Assembly (NCBI GenBank): GCA_015680685.1
Contig: MNCI01001321.1
Span: 122,194-158,893, forward strand
Length of the DNA: 36,700 bases
Direction of reading: 5' to 3'
DNA from: Gnetum montanum
Lineage: Eukaryota > Streptophyta > Gnetopsida > Gnetales > Gnetaceae
The notes below the pieces were generated by a model, which was not told the DNA's origin, searched no databases, and saw only the letters and a list, made by a program, of their open reading frames with translations. Numbering within the stretch: position 1 is the first letter of the stretch; each line of letters opens with the position of its first letter. This document shows, in pieces, positions 11,109-22,682 of this stretch. Made by a program: the position numbers and the translations under genes.

Positions 11109-12697
11109 TTACATGTTATAGCCAATCTTCATCATGTATCTTTCAACCCATGAAATCCAAGGAAACACTTCATTGTAAATGTGAAAATTATAATCCATAG
11201 TGGATAATTTCACATAATTTATACTTTTGGAGTTGAAAAATACCTCATAAGTGGTTAATGCCTCATTATCCATGTGGAAAAGGTCACCTAGTNNNNNNNN
11301 NNNNNNNNNNNNNNNNNNNNNNNNNNNNNNNNNNNNNNNNNNNNNNNNNNNNNNNNNNNNNNNNNNNNNNNNNNNNNNNNNNNNNNNNNNNNNNNNNNNN
11401 NNNNNNNNNNNNNNNNNNNNNNNNNNNNNNNNNNNNNNNNNNNNNNNNNNNNNNNNNNNNNNNNNNNNNNNNNNNNNNNNNNNNNNNNNNNNNNNNNNNN
11501 NNNNNNNNNNNNNNNNNNNNNNNNNNNNNNNNNNNNNNNNNNNNNNNNNNNNNNNNNNNNNNNNNNNNNNNNNNNNNNNNNNNNNNNNNNNNNNNNNNNN
11601 NNNNNNNNNNNNNNNNNNNNNNNNNNNNNNNNNNNNNNNNNNNNNNNNNNNNNNNNNNNNNNNNNNNNNNNNNNNNNNNNNNNNNNNNNNNNNNNNNNNN
11701 NNNNNNNNNNNNNNNNNNNNNNNNNNNNNNNNNNNNNNNNNNNNNNNNNNNNNNNNNNNNNNNNNNNNNNNNNNNNNNNNNNNNNNNNNNNNNNNNNNNN
11801 NNNNNNNNNNNNNNNNNNNNNNNNNNNNNNNNNNNNNNNNNNNNNNNNNNNNNNNNNNNNNNNNNNNNNNNNNNNNNNNNNNNNNNNNNNNNNNNNNNNN
11901 NNNNNNNNNNNNNNNNNNNNNNNNNNNNNNNNNNNNNNNNNNNNNNNNNNNNNNNNNNNNNNNNNNNNNNNNNNNNNNNNNNNNNNNNNNNNNNNNNNNN
12001 NNNNNNNNNNNNNNNNNNNNNNNNNNNNNNNNNNNNNNNNNNNNNNNNNNNNNNNNNNNNNNNNNNNNNNNNNNNNNNNNNNNNNNNNNNNNNNNNNNNN
12101 NNNNNNNNNNNNNNNNNNNNNNNNNNNNNNNNNNNATTGCAAGTTGAAAGTCATTTTCTAGTTTTTTGAAACCAAAACTCCCAAGGAATCCAACATTGTC
12201 TTTACCCCACCACTGCACCCCACTACCGCCGCCATGAAGAAACCTTAGTGTGGAAATTGCAAGTGGTTTGGATACTGAAATTTCATAACATATATTATTA
12301 ATTTCTAGAGAAAAGCTAGTGTGGAAACCTTAACAACCATTTAATTTGTTTGCTACATTTTTTGCCACTAAAATAACATTAGTTTCCATACCAACCAAGC
12401 TTTCTCTTCCCTCCTTTGTGGTAACAATTGGCAACCTATCAAAACCATCTTTGGAAACTACTAGGTTTCCATTTTAGCCTTCAAAATTTTCCCCTCTCTC
12501 CAATGTTAAAATAAGGTGTGAGATTTCCATTATCTCACCCCCTTCTTTTCCCCCTACCATAACCAATGTAGAGGCAGTTGGGAGGCCAACATGGATGAGG
12601 CTTGATATTAACATTTCTAACTTTCCATTCTTGGTAAAGGGGGGAATCTCTCTTATCCCCCCACTTACTAATTATAGTAAGTACCTCATTTGAATTC
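11109..12697 (-). pseudogene. Unrecognised coding fragment interrupted by the assembly gap
   Basis: From about 12697 down to 12136 one minus-strand frame stays open with only two stops in about 185 codons. It includes KLEMLISSLIHVGLPTASTL, VSKDGFDRLPIVTTKEGRE and FLHGGGSGVQWWGKDNVGF. The composition looks coding, not random A+T-rich sequence. On the other side of the gap a frame of about 60 codons (11288-11109) ends with a TAA beside the truncated LTR. Whether the two parts belong to one protein cannot be decided, because the gap length is uncertain. I do not recognise the family; a gag-like or captured-gene origin is possible. Confidence 0.4.
11293..12135. other. Assembly gap, 843 N
   Basis: A run of N. 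Long 'ORFs' reported across it on both strands are artefacts of reading N as open codons. Confidence 1.
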
Positions 12698-12766
12698 CAT
12701 TTTCTAGAATATACTTCTATTTTACTATTTATAGCCTATTTTTAAGTCATTCTCAACACTATAGCC

Positions 12767-15220
12767 ATGTCTTTCCAACAATGTACCAAATTGCACCTCA
12801 CCCTCACTGGCAAAGATCATAGCCAACAAGCCATGAGGGTCTATGATCCCAAAGAGCCTACCATCATTGAGTGTAGGCAATATTTAATAATCATAGGGGA
12901 GAGTCTTGATTTTGCAACCATAAATGAAGATTGTTTTAACTTCATTTGTGCTAAAATATAGGCAAAAGTTGAGGCAAAGAGGGAGTTTGAGCTCATGCAC
13001 AGGAGTTGAAAGGAGTACATCACTTCCTTGTATGACCAAATTCTCTTTAACGACATCTATGCTAGAATCCTAGTCCAAATGATTATCTTAGAAGAGGATG
13101 ATGACAAGCATAGCTCTGAGGAACAACATGAAGAGGAGGATGAATTTAAGGTAGAATTTGAGCCTGAAAAAATCTTGGGAGGATTGTTCGAACAAACATC
13201 CCCCAAGGTCACAACACCTTCCTCTAATGCTTTTATTTTCTTCATGGACATGATGCCACCATCTTCCACTCCTTCTTACCCTACTATGGTAGATCCTACA
13301 CTGGTTATAGCCACACATCACACTTAGCCAATGCCACAAACAACAAACTATAACACATCAATTCCATTTACAACACAATCTCAATATATTAAACCAGTGG
13401 TGGTTTTTACCACAACAAATCCATTAAGTACTCACATGGGGTCCATCATGGAACCCTAAGAAACACAGGGTCACACACCACATTTATCCCATTTGTACCT
13501 TAAGTATTTGCACAAACATCTTTTTCTTTTTTTGTCCCACAAGCCACAACCATCATGCAACCTCTTCCTTCTATCATGCAACCCATAGTGAGGCCACAAG
13601 CCTCACAATAAATGCGACAACCAACAAGGACACCATAGCATCTAGATCAAGCCTTCCAAATGATCTATGATCTAATGAATGAGTTGAAGTAGCTTAAAAC
13701 CTATATTTCACAAACTATCAAGATTATGGACTTCTACCAAGATGATCCCATAAGTCCCATAGTCCCATCCTTGACACTTCCTCTTGGTATCCCTATTCCC
13801 TAAATTAACAAATATAAAAGAAAAGGTGACTCTAATGTTCACCTTATTACCTTTCAATCTGAATGTTTACTCTTATAGCAAGGACTTAGTAGCCTATTTT
13901 TTCAATGGCTTCAAGTATAACTTGAATCTTGACACAATGCTTGACGATGTCACGAAGGTTAAGTAGGGGCCCTTAAAACCCATGCAAAAATTCATGGAAT
14001 GGACTACTGAATGAAATACAATAACTATAGCCAAAGTCCACTGGTTAGCCATATTCAAGGGAGTAGTAACAACTTTATCAAGTCTAAACTCTACTACCTT
14101 GATCCATGGTCTCTTAGCCAAGCATTCTTGTAAACTAAAAGTATAAAGGATGTTGTAAATGCCAGTCATGATCTAGCCTATATATCATATACAAACCAAG
14201 ATACTTAAAGAGATAAAAAAAGAAAATAAAACAACATGACCATAGCAACTATAACCAAGAAAACAAAGATCATGAACCAAGGGCCAAAGGTTAATTTTCC
14301 CAAGGTCCCCACCAATGATTGCAATAACCAATAATCAAATTATGAGGTCACTACCTCGATAACAACTAGACCTAACTTTGAAAGGAAGGATAGGTCCAAA
14401 TACATTATATTGGCATTAAAGCCATCCAAGTTGCTAGACCATCTATTAAAAAGTGGATGCATGCAACATAAAAAATGATCAAAGCTACTTGAAAGAAACA
14501 TAAGCAGCTATGCAAAATCGCCAAGGATCCCTCTCACGCAATGAATGATGATCTGCAACTCCCTAGATACTTCAAGCTAGACTACTTTTTTCATTATCAT
14601 CAATTGCTTGGTTATGACACAAACTTCTGCCTTGCATTGAAGGATGACCTACAAAGGATGATAGATATGGAAGAGCTTGTCTTAGATGCTTCTAACCTAG
14701 TTTGGCCACAAAACCAGTTGATGCAAGTCTACAAAGACCCATTGAATGCTAATGATAGCCCATATATTATTTTAGCATTCAACATTAATGACAATTAGAG
14801 ACTTAAAAGAGAACCATTTGTGATTTAAGTACCCCTATATAATAAAAGGGCTTCTTCAACTTCCCATAGCTCAGGATCCCCCTTTTCATGAGAGTACCAT
14901 CATGAGTGCCTCTAAGGAGACCTTTTTTCACCAAGGTCTCCTAACCCAATACAACCCAAAAAACCATATCCCAACCAACTACACAATGATCCCTTGTGGT
15001 GGCTAATGCTACTACCACCTCTTCCTCACAACCAATGACTAACAACCAAAACACTTTAGCCAAACAAAGGAAGAAGCATAAGTAAAAGCCTAACAACAAG
15101 GGTGATAAGTAGTTGAAGGTATGAAAAGAAGTGGGTCCACCGAAGCCCACTCCCATTTTAGCTATACCTATGACCTCCTCTACCCCAACACCTTCAACCA
15201 AAAAGCCACAAGAGGACACC
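12767..15220 (+). pseudogene. gag: Degraded Ty3/gypsy gag-like region
   Basis: A genuine ATG at 12767 opens a frame with LTGKDHSQQAMRVYDP. After one stop it runs into a strongly acidic stretch (EEDDD, EEQHEEEDEFKVEFEPE at about 13090-13170) and then a Pro/Thr/Gln-rich linker (13200-13640). Coding-like pieces follow on the same strand: HLDQAFQMIYDLMNELK (13640-13690), SKDLVAYFFNGFKYNLN (13876-13930) and a clean 85-codon frame at 14541-14798. Stops and frameshifts break it repeatedly. The assignment to gag rests mainly on its position directly upstream of the protease-like segment. No zinc knuckle was found. Confidence 0.45.
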
Positions 15221-15409
15221 AAAGCCCATAATTAAAACAAGAAGGAAGAGCCATAGTGACCATAGCCTAAAGCCCAAGTTCACATTCTGGAATGCATGGA
15301 GGAAGTAAACCAAAACCAGGGTGACAAGCTCATGACCAATGATAAAAAATTCCTCAGTGAAATGGACCAAGTTAGGTAATCTCTTAAGCAAAAAAACATA
15401 ACTTTAAGC

Positions 15410-16200
15410 TTGTATGACCTGATCATAACTTTCATCACACATCATGAGATGCTAGTCAAAATGTTGACTTCCATATCCATTAGTGAAGATGTTCCTACTA
15501 ACGAGGAAGCCATCCATGTAGTGATGGTTCCTATCTCATCAAACGAGGAGAAGTCAACATACCTTGTATTTTGTAATAGTGAAATCAAGGCTAATCCCCA
15601 AAATGATGAAGCAATTATAGCCCCTTTATTCATAATTGTATGCATAGGATAGTTTAAAATCTGTCGGGTGCATGTTAATGACAAAGCCACAACCAATGTC
15701 ATTGCATGCACCATCATTGAATGCTTGGGCTTAACTGAGCAAATACAACCTACAAAAACTACAACTCTTAAATCCTTCAATGGATGAAGAGTTTCCATCA
15801 AGGATTCTATCTCCTTGGATTTTGTAGCTAGGGAGAAATTCCCTACAATAGCCAATTTCTTGGTGGCAAAGGAGACACTAGGATTCAACTTGATCCTGGA
15901 AAGTCCTTGGTTGAATCAATTATGAGCTATGTCCTCTCCCATCCATCAATAATTTCACCTTCCTTACGAGGAAGATGATATCATCATTCATGGAGATAGC
16001 ATGGTTCCCCTAGCTATCAACAATGTAGACATAAAGGAAGGATTTGAAGTAAAGATTCAAGAAGAAGCTCCTAGCCATAAAGAGCAAAAACCTAAGAAGG
16101 CCAAAAATGATAATGATAAGCAATGAGATACATTATGGGATGAACTTCCTTTTAACATCGTAAGAGAATGGTATGGTGAATATAAGCTTGTACAAAGTAG
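15410..16200 (+). pseudogene. Ty3/gypsy aspartic-protease-like region
   Basis: In one plus-strand frame, broken by a few stops, a retropepsin fold signature can be followed: VHVNDKATTNVI (15668-15703; the family reads roughly 'V.VDDGAA.NV', so one aspartate is kept but the D-S/T-G triad is lost), ECLGL, a SFNG block, then LGFNLILESPWLNQ (15871-15918; family 'Y..ILGRPWL'), SSPIHQ and a late IIIHGDSMVP (15975-16005). The order matches gypsy protease followed by the protease-RT linker. The protein is inactive as it stands. The minus-strand 148-codon ORF over 15442-15888 is a shadow. Confidence 0.65.
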
Positions 16201-16618
16201 GCCTTAATCACTCCCTAATCTTGCAAAGATTACGAAGAATCTACACAAGTGATGTTTGCCTTAACCTTCCCATGCCCTTATGACTAGATGCATTGATAGC
16301 CTAAACTAGAAAATGTCTCTTTTATTATTATATCTCTTTTTTTAGCCTATTATCTCATCAATTTAATGTTGTAACCAAAACATCAACATAGGCATTTTCA
16401 ATGTTTACAACATTTATAATGTTCACTACTACTATAAATGCATATAGCAAAAATTAAAACTAAAATTTAAAGTTAAAATGTCCATAACATTTATAGCCAT
16501 GGGCACACTATGTGTAAAAATATCAATGAATAACAACCATTTATAACATTGTCTTGGCTAACCATAGCCATCAACATAAAAACAAAAACAAATAGTCAAC
16601 AAGCTAAACTGAAGGAGG
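16201..16618. other. Spacer between convergent coding regions
   Basis: No coding signal. It lies between the plus-strand protease region and the minus-strand stop codon at 16619, and contains ATAGCC-rich A+T sequence. I found no terminal inverted repeat that would mark the edge of a DNA transposon. Confidence 0.5.
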
Positions 16619-16696
16619 CTACTGAGTGGCATCCAGAGGAGAAAGTGGTGGGTCATTACAATCCTCAATGTTAGGGTCGTCAATGTCTCCTAAGGT
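16619..16696 (-). pseudogene. Exon 8 (terminal) of the multi-exon pseudogene
   Basis: After an acceptor TTCTAG at 16697-16702, 26 codons read cleanly to a TAG at 16621-16619. The peptide is acidic and proline-containing (GDIDDPNIEDCNDPP then SPLDATQ). The exon starts at phase 0, matching the end of exon 7. Confidence 0.75.
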
Positions 16697-16783
16697 CTAG
16701 AATGCAATAACATATAGCTACTTAGTAACTCATAGCCAAAATCATGACTTAAAACTAAAACTAAAACATAAAATATATCAAAC

Positions 16784-17604
16784 CTATAGAGATTCTAGCT
16801 CCATTACTTTTGAGGGTAGATGGAGAAGGCCTTCCTCCAAACAATGAAGAATCTGGTCCCCCATGATGTTAACCTAATCAACATCCCTAAGATCAATGTC
16901 AAAGAGAATTTTGGTCTTGTTTATAGGAGTTAAAGTAAAAGGCTTCTAGGTAGTAGTAGCTATAGAGGTCTCACCTGCAATAGTGATAATTGAAGAGTAG
17001 GGGATTTCTCTACCTTAAGAGTCTTTCAAAAATTTGATAAGCACTCTCCACCTGGATCCTCTAGATGAACAACTGTCTATTGCATCATTCAACCAACTCC
17101 TCCTTGAGCCACTTTAGGTAGGCCCCACAATTTTCCTTGTACTGTAGCTTGTGAGCCTTTTGTGTCTTGCCCTACTCTAGGACCCAAGTGTAGTGATTCT
17201 TTCAATCCTTAACCTTCTAGAAAATGAGGTCCATCTACATACATTGTTCCACCATCTCTTGTAGGACTACTACTTTTTCCTAAACAACATGCCTGTAGTA
17301 GGCCCACATGATCTCCTTAGTTCATAATTCCCTTAAGTTAGCCATTTGGGCTTCCATAAAGGCATCACAATCTTGGAGATCTCTAATTATATCATCTTAT
17401 CTTTAATCCTTGTCCTTAAGGCCATAACTTCCTCCCATAGGTATTTGTTAGACCTCTCTATCTCCCATGAAGTTTTTGTGCATGACATTACTAAATCAGT
17501 AGCAATCTCATACAAATTCACCAGTACACTAGATACATTAGAGGGAAGCTTAGGTAAGGAATCTATCTCCATATCTCTACTGGGATCCCACTCCATAGAA
17601 GGCA
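16784..17604 (-). pseudogene. Exon 7 of the multi-exon pseudogene (coiled-coil region)
   Basis: Starts after acceptor GCTTGTGTAG at 17605 with VPSMEWDPSRDMEIDSLPK, then a helical segment (VSSVLVNLYEIATDLVMSC) and a long charged helix with heptad-like spacing (WEIERSNKYLWEEVMALRTR). A one-base frameshift near 17390 moves to a frame that continues with IIRDLQDCDAFMEAQMANL and EIMWAYYRHVV. Between 17390 and 16990 that frame holds nine stops (six TAG, three TGA), each one C-to-T change from CAG or CGA. Near the 3' end a clean stretch reads GDQILHCLEEGLLHLPSK. The exon ends at donor CTATAG|GTTTGA (16784|16783), its last codon being a TAG. Together with exon 8 this end gives a continuous frame. Confidence 0.7.
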
Positions 17605-17706
17605 CTACACAAGCATAAAATACAATCATAAAACATAATGCACAACCTAAGATAGACATAATGCAAGCATAGCCTACAACTGGAGCACATAAAACAAAAT
17701 CCTTAC

Positions 17707-17844
17707 CTATCTTGGGTGCAACCTGATGCAATTGATCGATGGTGTCCTTAGCCATTTCATGCATGAACTTCACTTTGTCTAGAGTCTCTACCCATGGTTT
17801 CACATGAAACTTACGGATGGGAGCTTGCATTGATGGCTTAGAAA
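17707..17844 (-). pseudogene. Exon 6 of the multi-exon pseudogene
   Basis: Runs from acceptor ATTACAATAG at 17845 to donor ATAG|GTAAGG at 17707|17706. All 46 codons are open: SKPSMQAPIRKFHVKPWVE, then KFMHEMAKDTIDQLHQVAP. Phase 1 at both ends, matching exons 5 and 7. The downstream intron is 102 bp. Confidence 0.8.
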
Positions 17845-17934
17845 CTATTGTAATCATAACAATCATCAAAAGGTTAGGATGGCAACCAAAGATAAAAAAT
17901 GAAATATAATAAAAATATTAAGGCATAGGCATAC

Positions 17935-18117
17935 CTAGCTCCTCCTTATATTCCTTCTTTAGGATGATTATGAGAGAGGTATCTAGTATTGCCTTATGAA
18001 ACAAGGTGTCTAGATCATCTATACCTACATTGGCAAATCCTTTAGCGATAGGTTGCTTTAGGAGTACCTCTTCTGCGTACATTTGTTCTACTTCTATAGT
18101 AGCTTGGGCTACCATAG
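17935..18117 (-). pseudogene. Exon 5 of the multi-exon pseudogene
   Basis: Runs from acceptor TGGTTGTAG at 18118 to donor CTAG|GTATGC at 17935|17934. All codons are open: MVAQATIEVEQMYAEEV, then DLDTLFHKAILDTSLIIIL and KKEYKEEL. The exon is 183 bp, with phase 1 on both sides. The downstream intron is 90 bp. Confidence 0.8.
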
Positions 18118-18214
18118 CTACAACCATAGCACATAGAAAACTAGTTAACACATGAAACCACAAAGTATCCATAAACTTTAAAGCATGAAATAGCCAAATT
18201 TAAATAAAGCATAC

Positions 18215-19273
18215 TTGCAACTACTTTTCGTGATGACCTAAGCTTAAGCTTATGCTTTTTCAGGGTAGGCTAGTCTAATGTTGAGGGTGCCTCCTTCATA
18301 GGCCTCTTGAGTTTCTCACTAGCTACCCCTTCAGCCTCCTTATGCCATCATCTAGCAGCCTGGAAACTAGCAGGAAATGTGAGAGGCTCATCATCATCAG
18401 TACTACCAAGAGACTTGTACTACCTAACATCGAGATTCTTAGTGGTAATGGATAACATATCATCTATCCCCTCTAGTGGATTCTAGGCCTTAATTGTTGG
18501 ATAAATGTGCTTTATCTAAGGCCTAGAAAGTTGCCTTAGGTCATGGGGAACCCATCACATATTCCTATACACCACTAGAAACTCTGTATACCTCTTAAGA
18601 TAACTTGCAAAAAATGCAAAGTGCATATGGATTATCATAGAGGTATTAGCATGAAGTCTAAGGATCTCTTCATGAAGCCCAGTAGCCAAAAAAATTGCCC
18701 AATCAAATCTGATGTCCTTCATTAATAACTTCTTAAAGGTTCACCCCTATGCTAGGCTGATTACCTTCTTTTGTAATAACAGTTTGGGAAATGCATGAGA
18801 CCTAAATGAAGGATATTATTTCTTTACATTAGGGTTCATGAAGATATTCATCGAAATTCTATAGTGGTTCATGTTGACACCAAACCACTTTAGAACTTCA
18901 TCATAATGACCTAATTTCCTTACTATCCTAGTGGGAACCTTTGTCCCATTAGCAAGGACACCAAACAAGTTGCAAAAGAGACTAGCACCTATAGCCATGT
19001 TCACCTTCATACCTTAAATGATAGTTCTAAAATGACCAACCTTCCCATCGAAGGAGTTGATGACATGCAACATCTCTGCAATAGGAATGGAAGGGAATGG
19101 TGCCATGAATACATCAAGCAAACCTACATGTTAGATGTTTACTTGAATGTATCTAGGTTCTTATCCCTTTAGCCACTCTTATGCTGATGTCACCTCAGCA
19201 AACTTCAAGATGAGGGTATCCTCATAACATGAACATGAAAGTGGTATAGTAACATTAGATAAGGTGGAAGGTC
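18215..19273 (-). pseudogene. Exon 4 of the multi-exon pseudogene (central domain)
   Basis: The longest exon, 1,059 bp, from acceptor TTCTTCATAG at 19274 to donor TTGCAA|GTATGC at 18215|18214. Its single frame carries GPSTLSNVTIPLSC, FMAPFPSIPIAEMLHVINSF, a 61-codon clean stretch from 19001 (MAIGASLFCNLFGVLANGTK onward), FDWAIFLATGLHEEILRLHA, HMHFAFFASYLKRYTEFLVV and a basic end (KHKLKLRSSRK). About a dozen stops of all three types interrupt it, but the frame is kept, so there is little or no net indel. Exon length and phase fit both neighbours. The domain is not one I know. Confidence 0.75.
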
Positions 19274-19392
19274 CTATGAAGAAATAACCAAAGTTTAGCA
19301 TCAACATGAGCAATTTCAATAACCAAGGAAAGAAATAGAACACTAAAAGTTATAGCCATAAAAATACTAAAAGCTATAGCCTTTACATTTAC

Positions 19393-19667
19393 CTTTCCAT
19401 TTCTTCTTTAGTGTGGTTTGAGTGGAGGTCCCAGCTACAAGAGTCTGATTTGTGCTATTGGCATCTACCCACCAATTTTGCATCATCCCATCATCCTTAC
19501 ACTTGTATATATGGTTAAACCTAGTGGTGTATTCATCAAAGTTCCATCTTAACTATTGATACACAATATTTTTAATGTAAGGACTCTTGGTGAATTCATC
19601 CAAAGTAGTTTGAGCCACTGCTAAGATTTGACCATTGATTATCAAACCTTGATCATTGACCTTGTAC
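19393..19667 (-). pseudogene. Exon 3 of the multi-exon pseudogene
   Basis: Runs from acceptor ATTCTTGTAG at 19668 to donor GGAAAG|GTAAAT at 19393|19392; 275 bp with one stop. It encodes YKVNDQGLIINGQILAVAQ, then TLDEFTKSPYIKNIVYQ, LRWNFDEYTTRFNHIYKC, MMQNWWVDANSTNQ and a lysine-rich end (LKKKWK). Phase 2 at entry and phase 1 at exit, consistent with exons 2 and 4. The downstream intron is 119 bp. Confidence 0.8.
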
Positions 19668-19838
19668 CTACAAGAATTTGTAAAACCGATGGAGTTGGGG
19701 AAGGTAATCATGCCAAAAGCATAAAAGCATTACAATAATCATGTTTACCCTTGTAGATGATACATGGTGCTAGGCAGGTTCTAGAATAATGTGTGGGCTC
19801 TATGTGCAACCATCAGAGTATTGTTAGTATTATACTAA

Positions 19839-19843
19839 CTATG
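19839..19843. repeat. Left target-site duplication CTATG of the solo LTR
   Basis: CTATG directly precedes the TGTTGG start of the LTR. The same five bases lie at 22684-22688, one base after the gap. Confidence 0.7.
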
Positions 19844-21038
19844 TGTTGGCGACCGTTTGATACGCGACTGCCAACGAGTGTCCTCGAATAGGATTTAGGT
19901 GTCTGCTGGTCTCTAGCAACACCAAGGCCCAGATACCTCCAAATAACTTAGTAGTTAATGTGAGTATGTGTGTGTGCTGTTGCGGCGTGTGGTTGTGAGA
20001 AATGTGACAATTTCGTTGTGTATGAACTACAAATGACTTACTTTAAAGAGATTCAGCCAACTTTGCCAAGTACTGTGAGTTCTTGAAAATTTCCTATTTT
20101 GTTCAACTGCCTAGTCTACGCAGCCCCTATAATACCTGCTTGTAACAAATAAAATTTTGCAAAAACATTTGAGCACAACTCCGCAATCTACTCCTAATTT
20201 TCCCCAGAGAAAGAGATAGTTCCACAAGAAAACTAGAAATAGAGCAAGATTCAATGGAAATAGACAGAAAAGAAAAGAAAGCAGATTTGTGTGGACCTCA
20301 AATATTTAAACAAGGTAAAATGACACAAGTAAACACTTCGCAATAAAGCTATTCCAAATTCAATATCTACGAATTATTCAAACCTCCAAGGCTCAACCAA
20401 GCAATATCTTCAAGACAATCCTACTCTGCTACCAAAAATCGCTGCGTAAACTACCACGTACGAGACTCCACTTTGACTAGACAATAGATGCCAACGATTG
20501 CATTCAAACAGAACCTTTAAAAGACTTGACAATTTCTGATTGAAATAACATGGAAAATAACTTTAAAGATAAAGAAGCTATTCTGGTCCCATCAAAATAC
20601 CAAAGATTTTCTGAACCCTCTCGGCTACTAAATTGTTCCACGGCGTGACTACAAACAGAGGCTCTCTTCCAACAACCCAATAGTAGTTTCCAAACATTGC
20701 TCAATAATGAAATTTACTACTAAAATGCTCTCAAGGCTTTTAAACACAAGCGCTTCTATGGAAAAACTTTAATAGAAATTTCTATCGGGCAACAAGAACA
20801 ATAAGAGCAATCTAAAAATCCCAAAATTACTTGCCAAGGATGATACTATCTAAACCACTGGCTAAGCAATTTAAACAAAACAAAAAATGAAATGCATAAC
20901 TCACAGGACCATGACAAAGAGGCTGAAATCTTTATTCTAGCAAGCCATCTTTCAAGAAATCTCCTTTACAAATCTTCCAAGTATGATGTGAGACTTCCTT
21001 CTTATGTGATGATCCTCTCCTCCTTGACCCCTGATGCC

Positions 21039-21046
21039 TTTTTATA
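21039..21046 (-). promoter_or_regulatory. TATA box of the solo LTR
   Basis: The minus strand reads CCC-TATAAAAA-GGC, a strong plant TATA consensus, about 1.2 kb from the proposed LTR 3' end. Confidence 0.6.
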
Positions 21047-21659
21047 GGGTTCCAAGGTAGGTAGGGAAGTTACAATTTCAAAATATCCCACAAATATCTC
21101 AAAAATATCTCTCCTAACTTTTCTGTCAAGTAACTTGACTAACCAATTAGAAAATTTCTTGCCCAACAAGTTAGGAGGTTACTTGCCCAACAAGTTAGGT
21201 AAGTTACAACAATTTTAGGTGGTTTCAACCACAAAAGAGATAAAAAGGCTAATATTGACAAGTGTCCTTGGTGGTGGTTATCATAGAAAATTAAAATACA
21301 ATCACTAAGTTGCATAGAAATACAAGCTATAGTTGCAACTTATCCCATACATATATATCCTCTTTATTTTGCCTTTTCTTGGCAATATAGGAGGTGGCGG
21401 TCGGATGGTGTTATAAAATCATGTAATCTAATCCTCAAAAACACATAAACATTTTTCCAGCAGAGCCCCTTTTTATCGGAGATTTGCATATTTGATTTGT
21501 AACCCTTCGATGATGTAGAAACTGCCATCCACCAAGAAGCTAGAGTAGAGCAGAACCATTTTATTTAAATTCAAATCTTGAAACTCCCCTTTTTGCAATG
21601 ATCCACCTTTAACTTCGTCACGAATCAAAAAGAGGTCTGCAATATTTGTCGTAGAAATT

Positions 21660-22197
21660 TGCGGTGTTGTTTCCTGCAGGTCTAGGGTTCACCTGGCCAT
21701 TTGGTCTTCACGGCCCGATCTCCCTGGTGGTTCCAACACCAACCGTGGCCGCAGCCGCTGCCGAGAATGCGGTAGAGGATGTTGCTCCCGATCGCGCTCT
21801 CTCTCCGCCGCTAGCCGCCAAGCCCCGCTCTCCAACCACGGCCAATCTGGCCTCAGATCTAGTTCTCATGTCGGTTTTGGGACATCTGCCACTATTGCTG
21901 GCTATGCACAAAATTACGCCCATGCCCCTGCAAACCAGTAACATGTGTTTTTTGGCACGCAGGGCAACGCGCGCCCGCCTGCGATTGACTACGGCGATGG
22001 CGACGGTGGGGGATTTATGTACCGCTGTGAATGCGGGAGGCCAACATCTTGTAGCGTTTCGATATACCAGGGTTTTTGAAAATTGCAGAAACCTTCAATG
22101 TTTTCTAAAATGTTTTGTTTGTTTCTTCTGGGACTTCGCCTGTTTGCCAAAAAAAATGAGCACACAGAAAAGTAATGAATCCGCCCTTAATTTTTAA
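21660..22197 (+). other. G+C-rich, CpG-containing island inside the solo LTR
   Basis: Unlike its surroundings, 21700-22050 is G+C-rich and keeps many CG pairs (GATCGCGCTC, GCGCGCCCGCC). One frame is open for 177 codons, but it starts with GTG and its alanine-rich part (VAAAAAENA) reads like a by-product of composition. A second frame is open in its second half and reads AIDYGDGDGGG then CECGRPTSC. I cannot decide whether either is translated. The 21708-21944 minus ORF is a shadow. Confidence 0.35.
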
Positions 22198-22438
22198 AAC
22201 ATTCAATTCAACAACATGGGTAGCCACTGCATCCTCTTGAATTCACGGTTGCCATTGCTCCTTGAAGTTGCACTTCTTCTAGATTTCCTTTCCTGAAAGA
22301 TGAAATTGGTCCTGAAACTATGCGCAAGGATGAAAATTTCCGTGTCATCAGGATCTTACTTTGTCTCTTCTTTTGCTTCATGCATCTCCTAACAAGTTGG
22401 AAATATGCACCTTTGGGAATTGCTATTAACTTTTTCAT

Positions 22439-22682
22439 NNNNNNNNNNNNNNNNNNNNNNNNNNNNNNNNNNNNNNNNNNNNNNNNNNNNNNNNNNNNNN
22501 NNNNNNNNNNNNNNNNNNNNNNNNNNNNNNNNNNNNNNNNNNNNNNNNNNNNNNNNNNNNNNNNNNNNNNNNNNNNNNNNNNNNNNNNNNNNNNNNNNNN
22601 NNNNNNNNNNNNNNNNNNNNNNNNNNNNNNNNNNNNNNNNNNNNNNNNNNNNNNNNNNNNNNNNNNNNNNNNNNNNNNNNNN
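22439..22682. other. Assembly gap, 244 N
   Basis: A run of N hiding the right end of the solo LTR. ORFs reported across it are artefacts. Confidence 1.

Noticed and set aside
11109-12218. Long open frames across 11109-12218 on both strands
   Set aside because: Most of each frame is the N gap; only the flanking sequence can be judged.
15442-15888. Minus-strand 148-codon ORF over the protease region
   Set aside because: It is a shadow of the plus-strand protease frame, which carries recognisable motifs.
16990-19281. A TAG/TGA-only stop pattern as a signature of CAG and CGA methylation decay in the multi-exon pseudogene
   Set aside because: Exon 7 shows six TAG and three TGA with no TAA, but exon 4 contains several TAA codons, so the bias does not hold across the gene.
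21664-22197. 177-codon ORF as a host gene
   Set aside because: It starts with GTG, its alanine-rich part follows from G+C composition, a second frame is equally open in part, and it lies inside the solo LTR.
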